Part shown: positions 6,997 through 12,933 of the stretch, one piece after another
Layout of the letters: each line of letters opens with the position of its first letter
Position numbering within the stretch: position 1 is the stretch's first letter
DNA from: Christensenellaceae bacterium
GTDB taxonomy: Bacteria; Bacillota; Clostridia; Christensenellales; CAAEEZ01
Reading direction: 5' to 3'
Assembly: GCA_020024085.1 (NCBI GenBank)
Contig: JAHHUG010000020.1
Span: 1 to 17,563, forward strand
Length of the DNA: 17,563 bases
Notes under the pieces: model-generated
Databases searched by the model: none
The model's input: the letters and a program-made list of their open reading frames with translations, nothing else
What the model was told of the DNA's origin: nothing
Translations under genes and position numbers: made by a program

Positions 6997-7497
6997 TTAA
7001 TTAATTTCTATAAAAATAGGACTATGCCCAGTTTTTTCCATTAAAGTTCTTGTAATATCAGTAGTTTTAAGAACAAGTGTTGCATAATTCACAAGTGGGT
7101 GAACTGATATTTCTTCCATATTTAGTAGCGACCTATCTATAAGCACTTGCACCTTATGTGATGAATCAAACATCAAACCAACAGGAGTGATAGCACCACC
7201 ATGCACACCTAGATATTCGTACAATTTTTCGGGATTACCAAAGCTTAACCTTGATTTACCAATAAGTTTACTTACCTCTGAGGTTCTAAACTTTTTGTCT
7301 TGGTCAATCAATAGCAAGTAAAACTCTGTGCCCTGTCTATTTTGCAAAAACAAATTCTTGCAAAACTCTGCCCCACTGGTTTTGGCAACCTCTTTGCAAT
7401 CCTCCATTGTCTCTACGGGTTCGTGCTCGTAATACCTATACGAAATACCCAAGCTATCCAAAAATTCCTTTGCAGAACTAATACTTTCCCTTTCCAC
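6997..7497 (-). CDS. ProX/PrdX-type prolyl-tRNA editing protein (YbaK domain)
   Basis: This protein of about 166 residues is a free-standing YbaK / ProRS-associated editing domain of the ProX (PrdX, ProXp-ala) type, known to hydrolyse mischarged Ala-tRNA(Pro) made by prolyl-tRNA synthetase. Supporting blocks are RYYEHEPVET near the start, KNLFL, the LSFGNPEKLYEYLGVHGGAITPVGL core, VQVLID, HPLVN and the terminal GHSPIFIEI. These match ProX better than YbaK/Cys-tRNA(Pro) deacylase. The start is uncertain: GTG at 7497 has GGGAA 8 bases upstream and shares one base with the preceding TAG stop; GTG at 7512 is the alternative and would overlap the SIMPL gene. Both imply translational coupling. Confidence 0.85.
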   Translation of the reverse strand: MERESISSAKEFLDSLGISYRYYEHEPVETMEDCKEVAKTSGAEFCKNLFLQNRQGTEFYLLLIDQDKKFRTSEVSKLIGKSRLSFGNPEKLYEYLGVHGGAITPVGLMFDSSHKVQVLIDRSLLNMEEISVHPLVNYATLVLKTTDITRTLMEKTGHSPIFIEIN

Positions 7498-8096
7498 TAC
7501 TTTATTTCCCACATTAACTCGATAGTTTTTGTAATAGTAACATCTGTTGGAGCTAAATTAGATTCGCCATTAACAGCCCTAAGTCCTGCAAATGAAGGAG
7601 AATCTTCATAGTTGATGCCAACAATTTCTCCAAGAGTTACACCACAAGATTTTGCAACAACCTCTGCTTTTCTTCTTGCATCAGCAATTGCAAGGTCAAG
7701 TACTGATTGCTCTTCCTTTTCAGCCTCTTTAAGCATTACATTATAAGTAATCCTCATTTCAAGAGCTTGAGATAGGCTAGTAATTAGTTGTTCAAGTGCT
7801 GAATAATCTAGTCCTATTACTAGAGAGTATGTGCAATCAGCCCTAAAACCATTTTGAACTCGCTTATTATTATTGTATTCGTAATTTTTATCAACGAAAA
7901 AATGCTCGGTGCGTAAATCTTCTGGGTTAAAACCGAGTTGCTTAATAATATTTGTTAAAAGTGTTGCTTTGTTTGTAAAAATAGATTTTGCTAAATCGGC
8001 AGTTTTACCAACTGCATCAAGATTCATATAAATTATTGCAGTATCTGGACTAAATTTCTTAGTAGCAGTACCAACTATTCTCATATTTCTTTCCAC
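7497..8096 (-). CDS. SIMPL-domain protein (DUF541, YggE-like)
   Basis: This protein of about 199 residues has the SIMPL domain (DUF541): MRIVGTATKKFSPDTA at the start corresponds to the family's G-x-V-x-P-D segment; GFRADCTYSLVIG, then ALEMRITYNVML, and ADARRKAEVVAKSCGVTLGEIVGI near the end are typical. The function in bacteria is unclear; E. coli YggE has been linked to oxidative stress and mouse SIMPL to signalling. No signal peptide remains with the chosen start, so it should be cytoplasmic. The open frame runs up to 8168, but the promoter at 8116-8144 excludes that start. GTG at 8096 has GAGG with 5-base spacing, the spacing used by other genes here; ATG at 8084 is the alternative. First gene of the unit with ProX and the symporter. 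Confidence 0.83.
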   Translation of the reverse strand: MERNMRIVGTATKKFSPDTAIIYMNLDAVGKTADLAKSIFTNKATLLTNIIKQLGFNPEDLRTEHFFVDKNYEYNNNKRVQNGFRADCTYSLVIGLDYSALEQLITSLSQALEMRITYNVMLKEAEKEEQSVLDLAIADARRKAEVVAKSCGVTLGEIVGINYEDSPSFAGLRAVNGESNLAPTDVTITKTIELMWEIK

Positions 8097-8115
8097 GACT
8101 ACCTCACAATTAAAA

Positions 8116-8144
8116 ATTATAGCATATAATGACAGGTAAATCAA
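8116..8144 (-). promoter_or_regulatory. Promoter of the SIMPL / ProX / symporter unit
   Basis: On the minus strand TTGATT (8139-8144) and TATAAT (8116-8121) are 17 bases apart and the -10 is extended (TGCTATAAT). Predicted transcription start is near 8109, a few bases before GAGG (8102-8105). This rules out the upstream in-frame start at 8168. Confidence 0.78.
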
Positions 8145-8217
8145 GAAAAGAGCCCCGTTTTTGAACATATAATATATAATATGTTTTTATATATAAAAAA
8201 TTCCATTTTTAATAATT

Positions 8218-8248
8218 AAAAAAACCTAGCTTTTTGCTAGGGTTTTTT
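8218..8248. terminator. Second, bidirectional-looking terminator hairpin
   Basis: CCTAGC (8225-8230) pairs with GCTAGG (8236-8241) around a TTTTT loop, and the flanking A run and T run extend the stem after one mismatch. T-rich tracts follow on both strands. It lies between the ferredoxin terminator and the SIMPL promoter, with no gene of its own, so it may back up the first terminator or insulate the promoter. Confidence 0.7.
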
Positions 8249-8304
8249 GCTTTTATTTTATAATTTTTTTCGCATATTTAAAATTTGCAGAAAATTTAAT
8301 TTAT

Positions 8305-8336
8305 TAAAAAAATACGACCGATAAGGTCGTATTTTT
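8305..8336 (-). terminator. Intrinsic terminator of the ferredoxin gene
   Basis: A 12-bp perfect stem (8308-8319 with 8325-8336) with a 5-base loop is followed on the minus strand by a T run. It begins 8 bases after the ferredoxin stop codon and probably also ends read-through from the yaaT operon. Confidence 0.9.
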
Positions 8337-8344
8337 GTTTTTCA

Positions 8345-8515
8345 TTATTCTTCTGAAATAGCACCTACTGGGCAACCATCTTCACAAGCACCACAATCGA
8401 TGCAAGCATCAGCATCTACAACATACTTGTCATCGCCTTCTGAAATAGCACTTACTGGGCAAGTATCTGCACAAGCACCACATTTGATGCAATCATCATT
8501 AATTACATGAGCCAT
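8345..8515 (-). CDS. 2[4Fe-4S] ferredoxin, clostridial type
   Basis: This 56-residue protein is a complete bacterial-type ferredoxin, a soluble low-potential electron carrier for enzymes such as pyruvate:ferredoxin oxidoreductase or hydrogenase. Two C-x2-C-x2-C-x3-C-P motifs are seen: C9, C12, C15, C19 (CIKCGACADTCP) and C38, C41, C44, C48 (CIDCGACEDGCP). Each motif gives three ligands to one cluster and one to the other. The length matches clostridial ferredoxins (about 55). The protein is acidic, as usual. AAAGGAG lies 9 bases before the ATG. It has its own promoter inside the gap after yaaT and a strong terminator, so it is probably a highly expressed single gene. The two halves are strikingly alike in DNA as well as protein. 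Confidence 0.96.
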   Translation of the reverse strand: MAHVINDDCIKCGACADTCPVSAISEGDDKYVVDADACIDCGACEDGCPVGAISEE

Positions 8516-8548
8516 TGTTTTAATCTCCTTTACATATTAATTAAGTAA

Positions 8549-8578
8549 ATTATATCACAAAATAAACACATCTATCAA
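8549..8578 (-). promoter_or_regulatory. Promoter of the ferredoxin gene
   Basis: On the minus strand TTGATA (8573-8578) and TATAAT (8549-8554) are 18 bases apart, with an extended -10 (TGATATAAT). It sits directly after the stop codon of yaaT/ricT. Confidence 0.8.
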
Positions 8579-8585
8579 GTATTAT

Positions 8586-9620
8586 TTATTTTTTTGATAC
8601 ATTTTCATTATTATTATTTTGCTTGTTTCTATTTTTGCCATTGAAATTAGGCTTTTTCTGCTTATTTTTGTTATTTCTAGGATTTTCTCTATTTTGAGGT
8701 CTTTCCTTTTTCTTTGGTTCCTCGTTTTCTACCGATAAATCACCTTTTTCAAGTTCCAAAACCTCTGCATCAAGTTCATCATCAGCAATTTGAATTTCCT
8801 TTTTCTTCTTTGGTTTGAAGCTGATATCCTCAAGTTTATATTTTTTGATATCGTATGAACCATCATCAAGTAAAATTTTTGCCTCAACATCTTGCTTTAG
8901 GATATTTACGGTTTCAACAATACCATCGCCATCTTTTGTCCTAATCTTTGCACCGACCTCTGGCATCTTTGCAAAAGACTCCTCATAATAGTCATTTTCG
9001 TACTTCAAACAGCACATAAGCCTACCACAAACGCCACTAATTTTGGTTGGATTAAGGCTAAGTCCTTGAAGTTTTGCCATTTTGATAGACACCTTTTCAA
9101 ACTCTTGAAGGTGATTTGCACAACAGCAAGGTCTACCACAAGGGCCAAGAGCCCCTCTCATTTTGGCATCGTCTCTTTCGTAGATTTGTCTAAGCTCAAT
9201 TCTATTTTTAAATACGGCAGCAAGGTCCTTTACAAGCTCCCTAAAGTCAATCCTAGTTTCAGCTGTGAAGTAAAAAATAATTTTGTTCCTATCAAAAGTA
9301 TATTCCACATCAACAAGTTTCATATTTAGCTCTCGTTTTGCAATTTTTTCCCTTGCAATAGCGACAGCATCTTTGCTATCAGCCTTGTTTTTAAGTACTT
9401 GTAACTCATCTTTTTCGGTGGCTTTTCTCATAACAGGTTTTAGTGGTTGAACAATGTTATCATCAGGAACTTCCTTATTAGGAATAACAACCGTTCCGTA
9501 CTCTACACCACGAGCAGTCTCAACGATTACGCCATCGTTCATATTAAACTCTATATTTTCGGGTGAAAAATAATAGATTTTGCCAACCGGCTTAAATCTT
9601 ACACCTATAATTAATTGCAT
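8586..9620 (-). CDS. ricT: PSP1-domain protein RicT/YaaT
   Basis: This 344-residue protein is the RicT (YaaT) family protein with the PSP1 C-terminal domain. In Bacillus subtilis it forms an Fe-S-containing complex with RicA and RicF that guides RNase Y cleavage of mRNAs and affects sporulation, competence and biofilm formation. The conserved cysteine region is clear: C161, C165-C167 (GPCGRPCCCANHLQEF) and C198, C203, C204 (SGVCGRLMCCLKYE). Residues from about 269 to the end form a disordered tail rich in K, N and E. GGAGG lies 9 bases before the ATG, and the start overlaps holB by 10 bases. The tmk-holB-yaaT order is the one known from Bacillus. RicA and RicF are not in the window. Confidence 0.95.
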   Translation of the reverse strand: MQLIIGVRFKPVGKIYYFSPENIEFNMNDGVIVETARGVEYGTVVIPNKEVPDDNIVQPLKPVMRKATEKDELQVLKNKADSKDAVAIAREKIAKRELNMKLVDVEYTFDRNKIIFYFTAETRIDFRELVKDLAAVFKNRIELRQIYERDDAKMRGALGPCGRPCCCANHLQEFEKVSIKMAKLQGLSLNPTKISGVCGRLMCCLKYENDYYEESFAKMPEVGAKIRTKDGDGIVETVNILKQDVEAKILLDDGSYDIKKYKLEDISFKPKKKKEIQIADDELDAEVLELEKGDLSVENEEPKKKERPQNRENPRNNKNKQKKPNFNGKNRNKQNNNNENVSKK

Positions 9621-10579
9621 CTAAACTTTACCTCCAAAATAGCAAACAATAATTGTTCTGCTACATTTGCATTATTAATATTATAATACAACATTTTTTT
9701 GAATTTTTCAATTCTCTCAATAATACCAACACAACTTGCAGTGGAAAATTTGGTAGAAAGCAACTCGATATCCGACATAATGTGCTTACTTAATACCAAA
9801 TCCTTATTTTTTTTCACAATAGCAACATCACGAAGAATTAACATAAGTATATCCAAGGTGCTAGCTATGTTTGTTTTTGAAAACATATCTAAATTGATAT
9901 AGTTTATAATCTCGCTAGAGTGATTAAGCTCTTTAAGTAGGCTAACTGCACTATTGTACAATTCTAAATATTCGGTATCATATAGTAAATCTACGGCTTT
10001 AGAGATTAATCCCTCACTACAAATACTTGCAACCTTTGCCTTGTTGTCATCATCGGTAAAATGAAGTAGCTCGTTATAAATATCCTCTTCCTTAAAGACA
10101 TCTAGTTGTATCTTCTTTACCCTTGATTTAATAGTTGGAAGCATAGCATTAATGTTGGTACAACCGATTAAAAATACTACATTTTGAGGTGGTTCTTCCA
10201 AAATTTTTAGTAGTTTATTTTGTGCACCAGTAGTCATTTTTTCGCCACCGTGAATAACAAAAGTTTTTTTGCCACCCTCCACACTTGAAACAAAACTTTC
10301 CTCAACAATGTTTTTTATATCATCAACAACAATACTTTTTTCTTTCTCAATATGGATAATATCGGCGTGATTTCTGTTTAGAACTTTCTTACAAGTTGGA
10401 CATTCTCCACAATGATTTTCGCAATACTCTGTGATTAAAAAAAGTTTGTAAAATTCCTCAAGTGCATCATTATCCTCACTCACAATCATATAGGCGTGAG
10501 AGAGCATATTTTCCTGAATATCCCCGTAAATTAGCGAATACGCCCTACTTTTTTGTAGTAAATCTTGATATTTTATCAT
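9611..10579 (-). CDS. holB: DNA polymerase III subunit delta' (clamp loader)
   Basis: This 322-residue protein is the delta-prime subunit of the DNA polymerase III clamp loader, which helps load the sliding clamp on primed DNA. The zinc module is C53-x3-C57-x2-C60-x2-C63 (CENHCGECPTC), followed by HADIIHI. The AAA+ core shows TTGAQNKLLKILEEPPQ (about 116-132) and the SR arginine-finger position in TIKSRVKK, where the usual SRC is SRV. No Walker A loop is present after SHAYMI, which fits the role of delta-prime as a non-ATP-binding stator. The start codon shares one base with the tmk stop (TAATG), and the end overlaps yaaT by 10 bases, so the three genes are tightly coupled. Confidence 0.93.
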   Translation of the reverse strand: MIKYQDLLQKSRAYSLIYGDIQENMLSHAYMIVSEDNDALEEFYKLFLITEYCENHCGECPTCKKVLNRNHADIIHIEKEKSIVVDDIKNIVEESFVSSVEGGKKTFVIHGGEKMTTGAQNKLLKILEEPPQNVVFLIGCTNINAMLPTIKSRVKKIQLDVFKEEDIYNELLHFTDDDNKAKVASICSEGLISKAVDLLYDTEYLELYNSAVSLLKELNHSSEIINYINLDMFSKTNIASTLDILMLILRDVAIVKKNKDLVLSKHIMSDIELLSTKFSTASCVGIIERIEKFKKMLYYNINNANVAEQLLFAILEVKFRCN

Positions 10580-11211
10580 TACTTTATAATATCCCTATCC
10601 CTTAAAACTTTTAGTATTTTTTCAAAAGTATCTTGTTTTTCCTCGCAAGGAACTACCGAAATAACCCTGCCATTGCTCAACCTTTCTGCCTCTTTATAAC
10701 CATTGTAAACTTGCATATGGAAATCAAGTGATTCTTGCTCAAGTCTATCATCAAGGATAACATTTTTGTTCTTTCTTCTAAAAGATTTATCAGGAGAAAG
10801 GTCGATAAATATTGTTAAATCTGGCATATAACCCTCTACAACATACTCGTTTATCCTCTTTACATTTTCAATACCAAGACCTCTTGCATAACCTTGATAA
10901 GCATAAGATGAATCTATAAATCTATCGCAAAAAACCGTTTCGCCATTGTCTAGCTTTGGAATGATATCCTCTGCCATAAGTTGAGCCCTTGCACTAGCAT
11001 AAAGCAACATTTCGGTTTTGTCGGTCATATTAGTATATTTAGGATTAAGTATAATTTCCCTAATATTTTCACTTATTTCAACACCACCAGGCTCTCTAGT
11101 AAAATATGCTTGTTGCCCAGTTTGTTCAAGATATTCCTTCAAAAAATTTATTTGAGTAGACTTACCTACTCCCTCGCAACCCTCAAAGGTTACAAAATAG
11201 CCTTTTTTCAT
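10579..11211 (-). CDS. tmk: Thymidylate kinase
   Basis: This 210-residue enzyme phosphorylates dTMP to dTDP with ATP, an essential step to dTTP. The P-loop is FEGCEGVGKST (9-19), where a cysteine replaces the more usual G/I; TREPGG (38-43) contacts the nucleotide; DRF (97-99) corresponds to the DR(Y/H) motif; the LID region includes FRRKNKN and DDRLE. Length is standard. AAGGAAA lies 6 bases before the ATG. A possible promoter lies about 100 bases upstream, but there is no terminator after the decarboxylase gene, so read-through is also likely. It leads the overlapping tmk-holB-yaaT group. Confidence 0.96.
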   Translation of the reverse strand: MKKGYFVTFEGCEGVGKSTQINFLKEYLEQTGQQAYFTREPGGVEISENIREIILNPKYTNMTDKTEMLLYASARAQLMAEDIIPKLDNGETVFCDRFIDSSYAYQGYARGLGIENVKRINEYVVEGYMPDLTIFIDLSPDKSFRRKNKNVILDDRLEQESLDFHMQVYNGYKEAERLSNGRVISVVPCEEKQDTFEKILKVLRDRDIIK

Positions 11212-11311
11212 ATTATTTCCTTTAATTACTTATTTTTGGTATAAATCCTAACTTTTTAATCGGTTCCATATCGGTAGCAACGATTATTCCTAAAGTGGTA
11301 AGCAAACCGAT

Positions 11312-11339
11312 ATTGTAGCATTTGCTATCTACAATCCAA
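11312..11339 (-). promoter_or_regulatory. Possible promoter of tmk-holB-ricT
   Basis: On the minus strand TTGGAT (11334-11339) and an extended TGCTACAAT -10 (hexamer 11312-11317) are 16 bases apart. It would give a leader of about 95 bases. Both hexamers deviate from consensus. Confidence 0.4.
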
Positions 11340-11342
11340 CAT

Positions 11343-12635
11343 TTATCCCCTAATTACAAATATTTTGTTATCGGTAAGACCAAACAGCCTATCCTTGTTT
11401 TTCAATAAATATTCTACCTGTTCGGCTGTAATGATATCGCCCGTTTTAATAACAGGTACACCTGGTGGATAAATACCTACCTCACTACCCGAAATTCTAT
11501 TTGTGCTATCCTCAATTTTAATTAATTCCACACTGCCTGAAACATTTGATGTAGTTGACTTCGGTGCATTATCTTCAACATAAAGTACTGCATTATCAAG
11601 ACAAACTTTATTAATTTTATCCACAGCGACCTTAACATTACAAACATTAAGTGGGGATAAAATCAGTACAAGGAAGTGCTTGTAACTCATTTCGATAAAT
11701 ACGGATTGTTCCTCTAATTTACCTTGAATACACTTTGCATCATACGGATAAGTATCAATAACAAGCCTACTAAAGTCGTCCGTTTTAACCACCTTAAACT
11801 TATCTAACTTAATGTCTTGAACAACCTCAAACAGCCTTGAATATAGCTCCTCGCCTTTTCTGCAAAATAAATCTTGACTATAATCAATACTGCACATTGT
11901 AACATAATTTGGGCTTGATGTATGCAATAATGAGTGATAAAGTTCGCTTTCTGCTACTAGACTGCTATTATTGATATGTAATAATGCACCACCAGTATAT
12001 ACTGGCAAGGTTTTATGTACACTATCAACTACAATGTCGGCAATATTTGCTAAACTAGTTGGTAACAAGTTTGAATAAGCAAAATGTCCACCGTGTGCCT
12101 CATCTACCATTACAAATAAGCCTCTATTTTGTAGTGTCTTGATTAACTCTACACTTACCACATCGCCAAAATAGGTAGGGCTTGTTAATACCACCGACTT
12201 GATATCAGGTGTTAGATATTTTTCGATATCTTCAATAGTTGTAGGTCTTGGCAATCCGTTATCGTAATACACATCTTCCATAAACTCTGCATCAATATCA
12301 AACAACCTACAAGCAGAAAAAATTGACTTGTGACAGTTTGATGTAACAAGCACTTTGCCATAATTTTTAAGCACATTAAGCCCAATGAAATTACCAGTGG
12401 TTGCACCTGCTGTGATTACAAGCGTTCTCCGTGTTTTGTATATCTTTTCAAGCTCTAATTCAAGCTCCCTAATTACACCTTTTGGATAAAGTAAATTGTC
12501 GGAAAAACTTAACTCCGTCACATCATATTTCGCATTAGAATAAAGCTCATCGCTAATATCAAATGAGTGCGAAGGTGTATGGAACCTCAAATCCACCGAT
12601 TTATAATTCTTAACTTTATCTAACAATGTAAGCAT
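11343..12635 (-). CDS. Orn/Lys/Arg decarboxylase family PLP enzyme (YaaO-like)
   Basis: This 430-residue cytoplasmic protein belongs to the fold-type I Orn/Lys/Arg decarboxylase family, which makes polyamine-type amines from basic amino acids. The start RFHTPSHSF matches the family's FHxPGHK; ITAGATTGNF (74-83) binds the PLP phosphate; VDEAHGGHF (177-185) gives the PLP-contacting D178 and H181; DSVHKTLPVYTGGA (204-217) holds the PLP lysine K208; and GIYPPGVPVIKTGD in the C-terminal domain is diagnostic. It is shorter than B. subtilis YaaO (about 480). Which amino acid is used is unknown. In Bacillus, yaaO lies directly upstream of tmk, as here. No ribosome binding site precedes the ATG, and the promoter predicts transcription from the ATG itself. 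Confidence 0.9.
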   Translation of the reverse strand: MLTLLDKVKNYKSVDLRFHTPSHSFDISDELYSNAKYDVTELSFSDNLLYPKGVIRELELELEKIYKTRRTLVITAGATTGNFIGLNVLKNYGKVLVTSNCHKSIFSACRLFDIDAEFMEDVYYDNGLPRPTTIEDIEKYLTPDIKSVVLTSPTYFGDVVSVELIKTLQNRGLFVMVDEAHGGHFAYSNLLPTSLANIADIVVDSVHKTLPVYTGGALLHINNSSLVAESELYHSLLHTSSPNYVTMCSIDYSQDLFCRKGEELYSRLFEVVQDIKLDKFKVVKTDDFSRLVIDTYPYDAKCIQGKLEEQSVFIEMSYKHFLVLILSPLNVCNVKVAVDKINKVCLDNAVLYVEDNAPKSTTSNVSGSVELIKIEDSTNRISGSEVGIYPPGVPVIKTGDIITAEQVEYLLKNKDRLFGLTDNKIFVIRG

Positions 12636-12641
12636 ATATAA

Positions 12642-12670
12642 ATTATACCCTAAAAAACCTCTAGTATCAA
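12642..12670 (-). promoter_or_regulatory. Promoter of the YaaO-like decarboxylase, apparently leaderless
   Basis: On the minus strand TTGATA (12665-12670) and TATAAT (12642-12647) are 17 bases apart. Only 6 bases separate the -10 from the ATG (12635), so transcription should begin at or next to the start codon. Confidence 0.75.
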
Positions 12671-12892
12671 TAATAATAGCAACTTTATTTTTTAATCGTT
12701 TTCACTCTTTTGCTGTCATTAATAATTTTCTATTCAACAACTGCAAAATACTCTACCGATTCGACTATCTTATTTTGAAAAGCCCTACATTTATTGCACT
12801 ATGTAAACTATAATCCAAAACTTAAACAAATAACTTATAACCTTGTTAATGTTAGAATAAACCAACATTACACAACCAAAGATTATTTTTAT
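12671..12892. other. Intergenic DNA without a recognisable gene
   Basis: This AT-rich stretch between the lysS terminator and the decarboxylase promoter holds no open frame that I can support. A minus-strand segment at 12750-12770 resembles a tRNA D-arm (A-TCGGTAGAG-TA preceded by GATAG), but no matching acceptor, anticodon or T arm is present. A short inverted repeat AATGTT/AACATT lies near 12848-12870. Confidence 0.5.
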
Positions 12893-12920
12893 AAAAAAAG
12901 GAGTTACAAGTAACTCCTTT
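12893..12920 (-). terminator. Intrinsic terminator of greA-lysS
   Basis: A 10-bp stem AAAGGAGTTA / TAACTCCTTT (12897-12906 with 12911-12920) with a 4-base loop is followed on the minus strand by seven T. It starts 14 bases after the lysS stop codon. Confidence 0.9.
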
Positions 12921-12933
12921 AATCAATCAACTT

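Noticed and set aside
8097..8168. Longer SIMPL protein beginning at 8168 with a hydrophobic, signal-like N-terminus
   Set aside because: The extra segment contains the well-formed promoter (8116-8144), and GTG at 8096 has GAGG at the spacing used by neighbouring genes.
8165..8200. AT-rich near-palindrome ATATAATATATAATAT as an origin-like or regulatory element
   Set aside because: It is simple AT-rich sequence with imperfect symmetry and no DnaA boxes nearby.
12848..12870. Inverted repeat AATGTT/AACATT as a terminator or operator
   Set aside because: Only 6 bp with a mismatch, no T run, and common by chance in AT-rich DNA.
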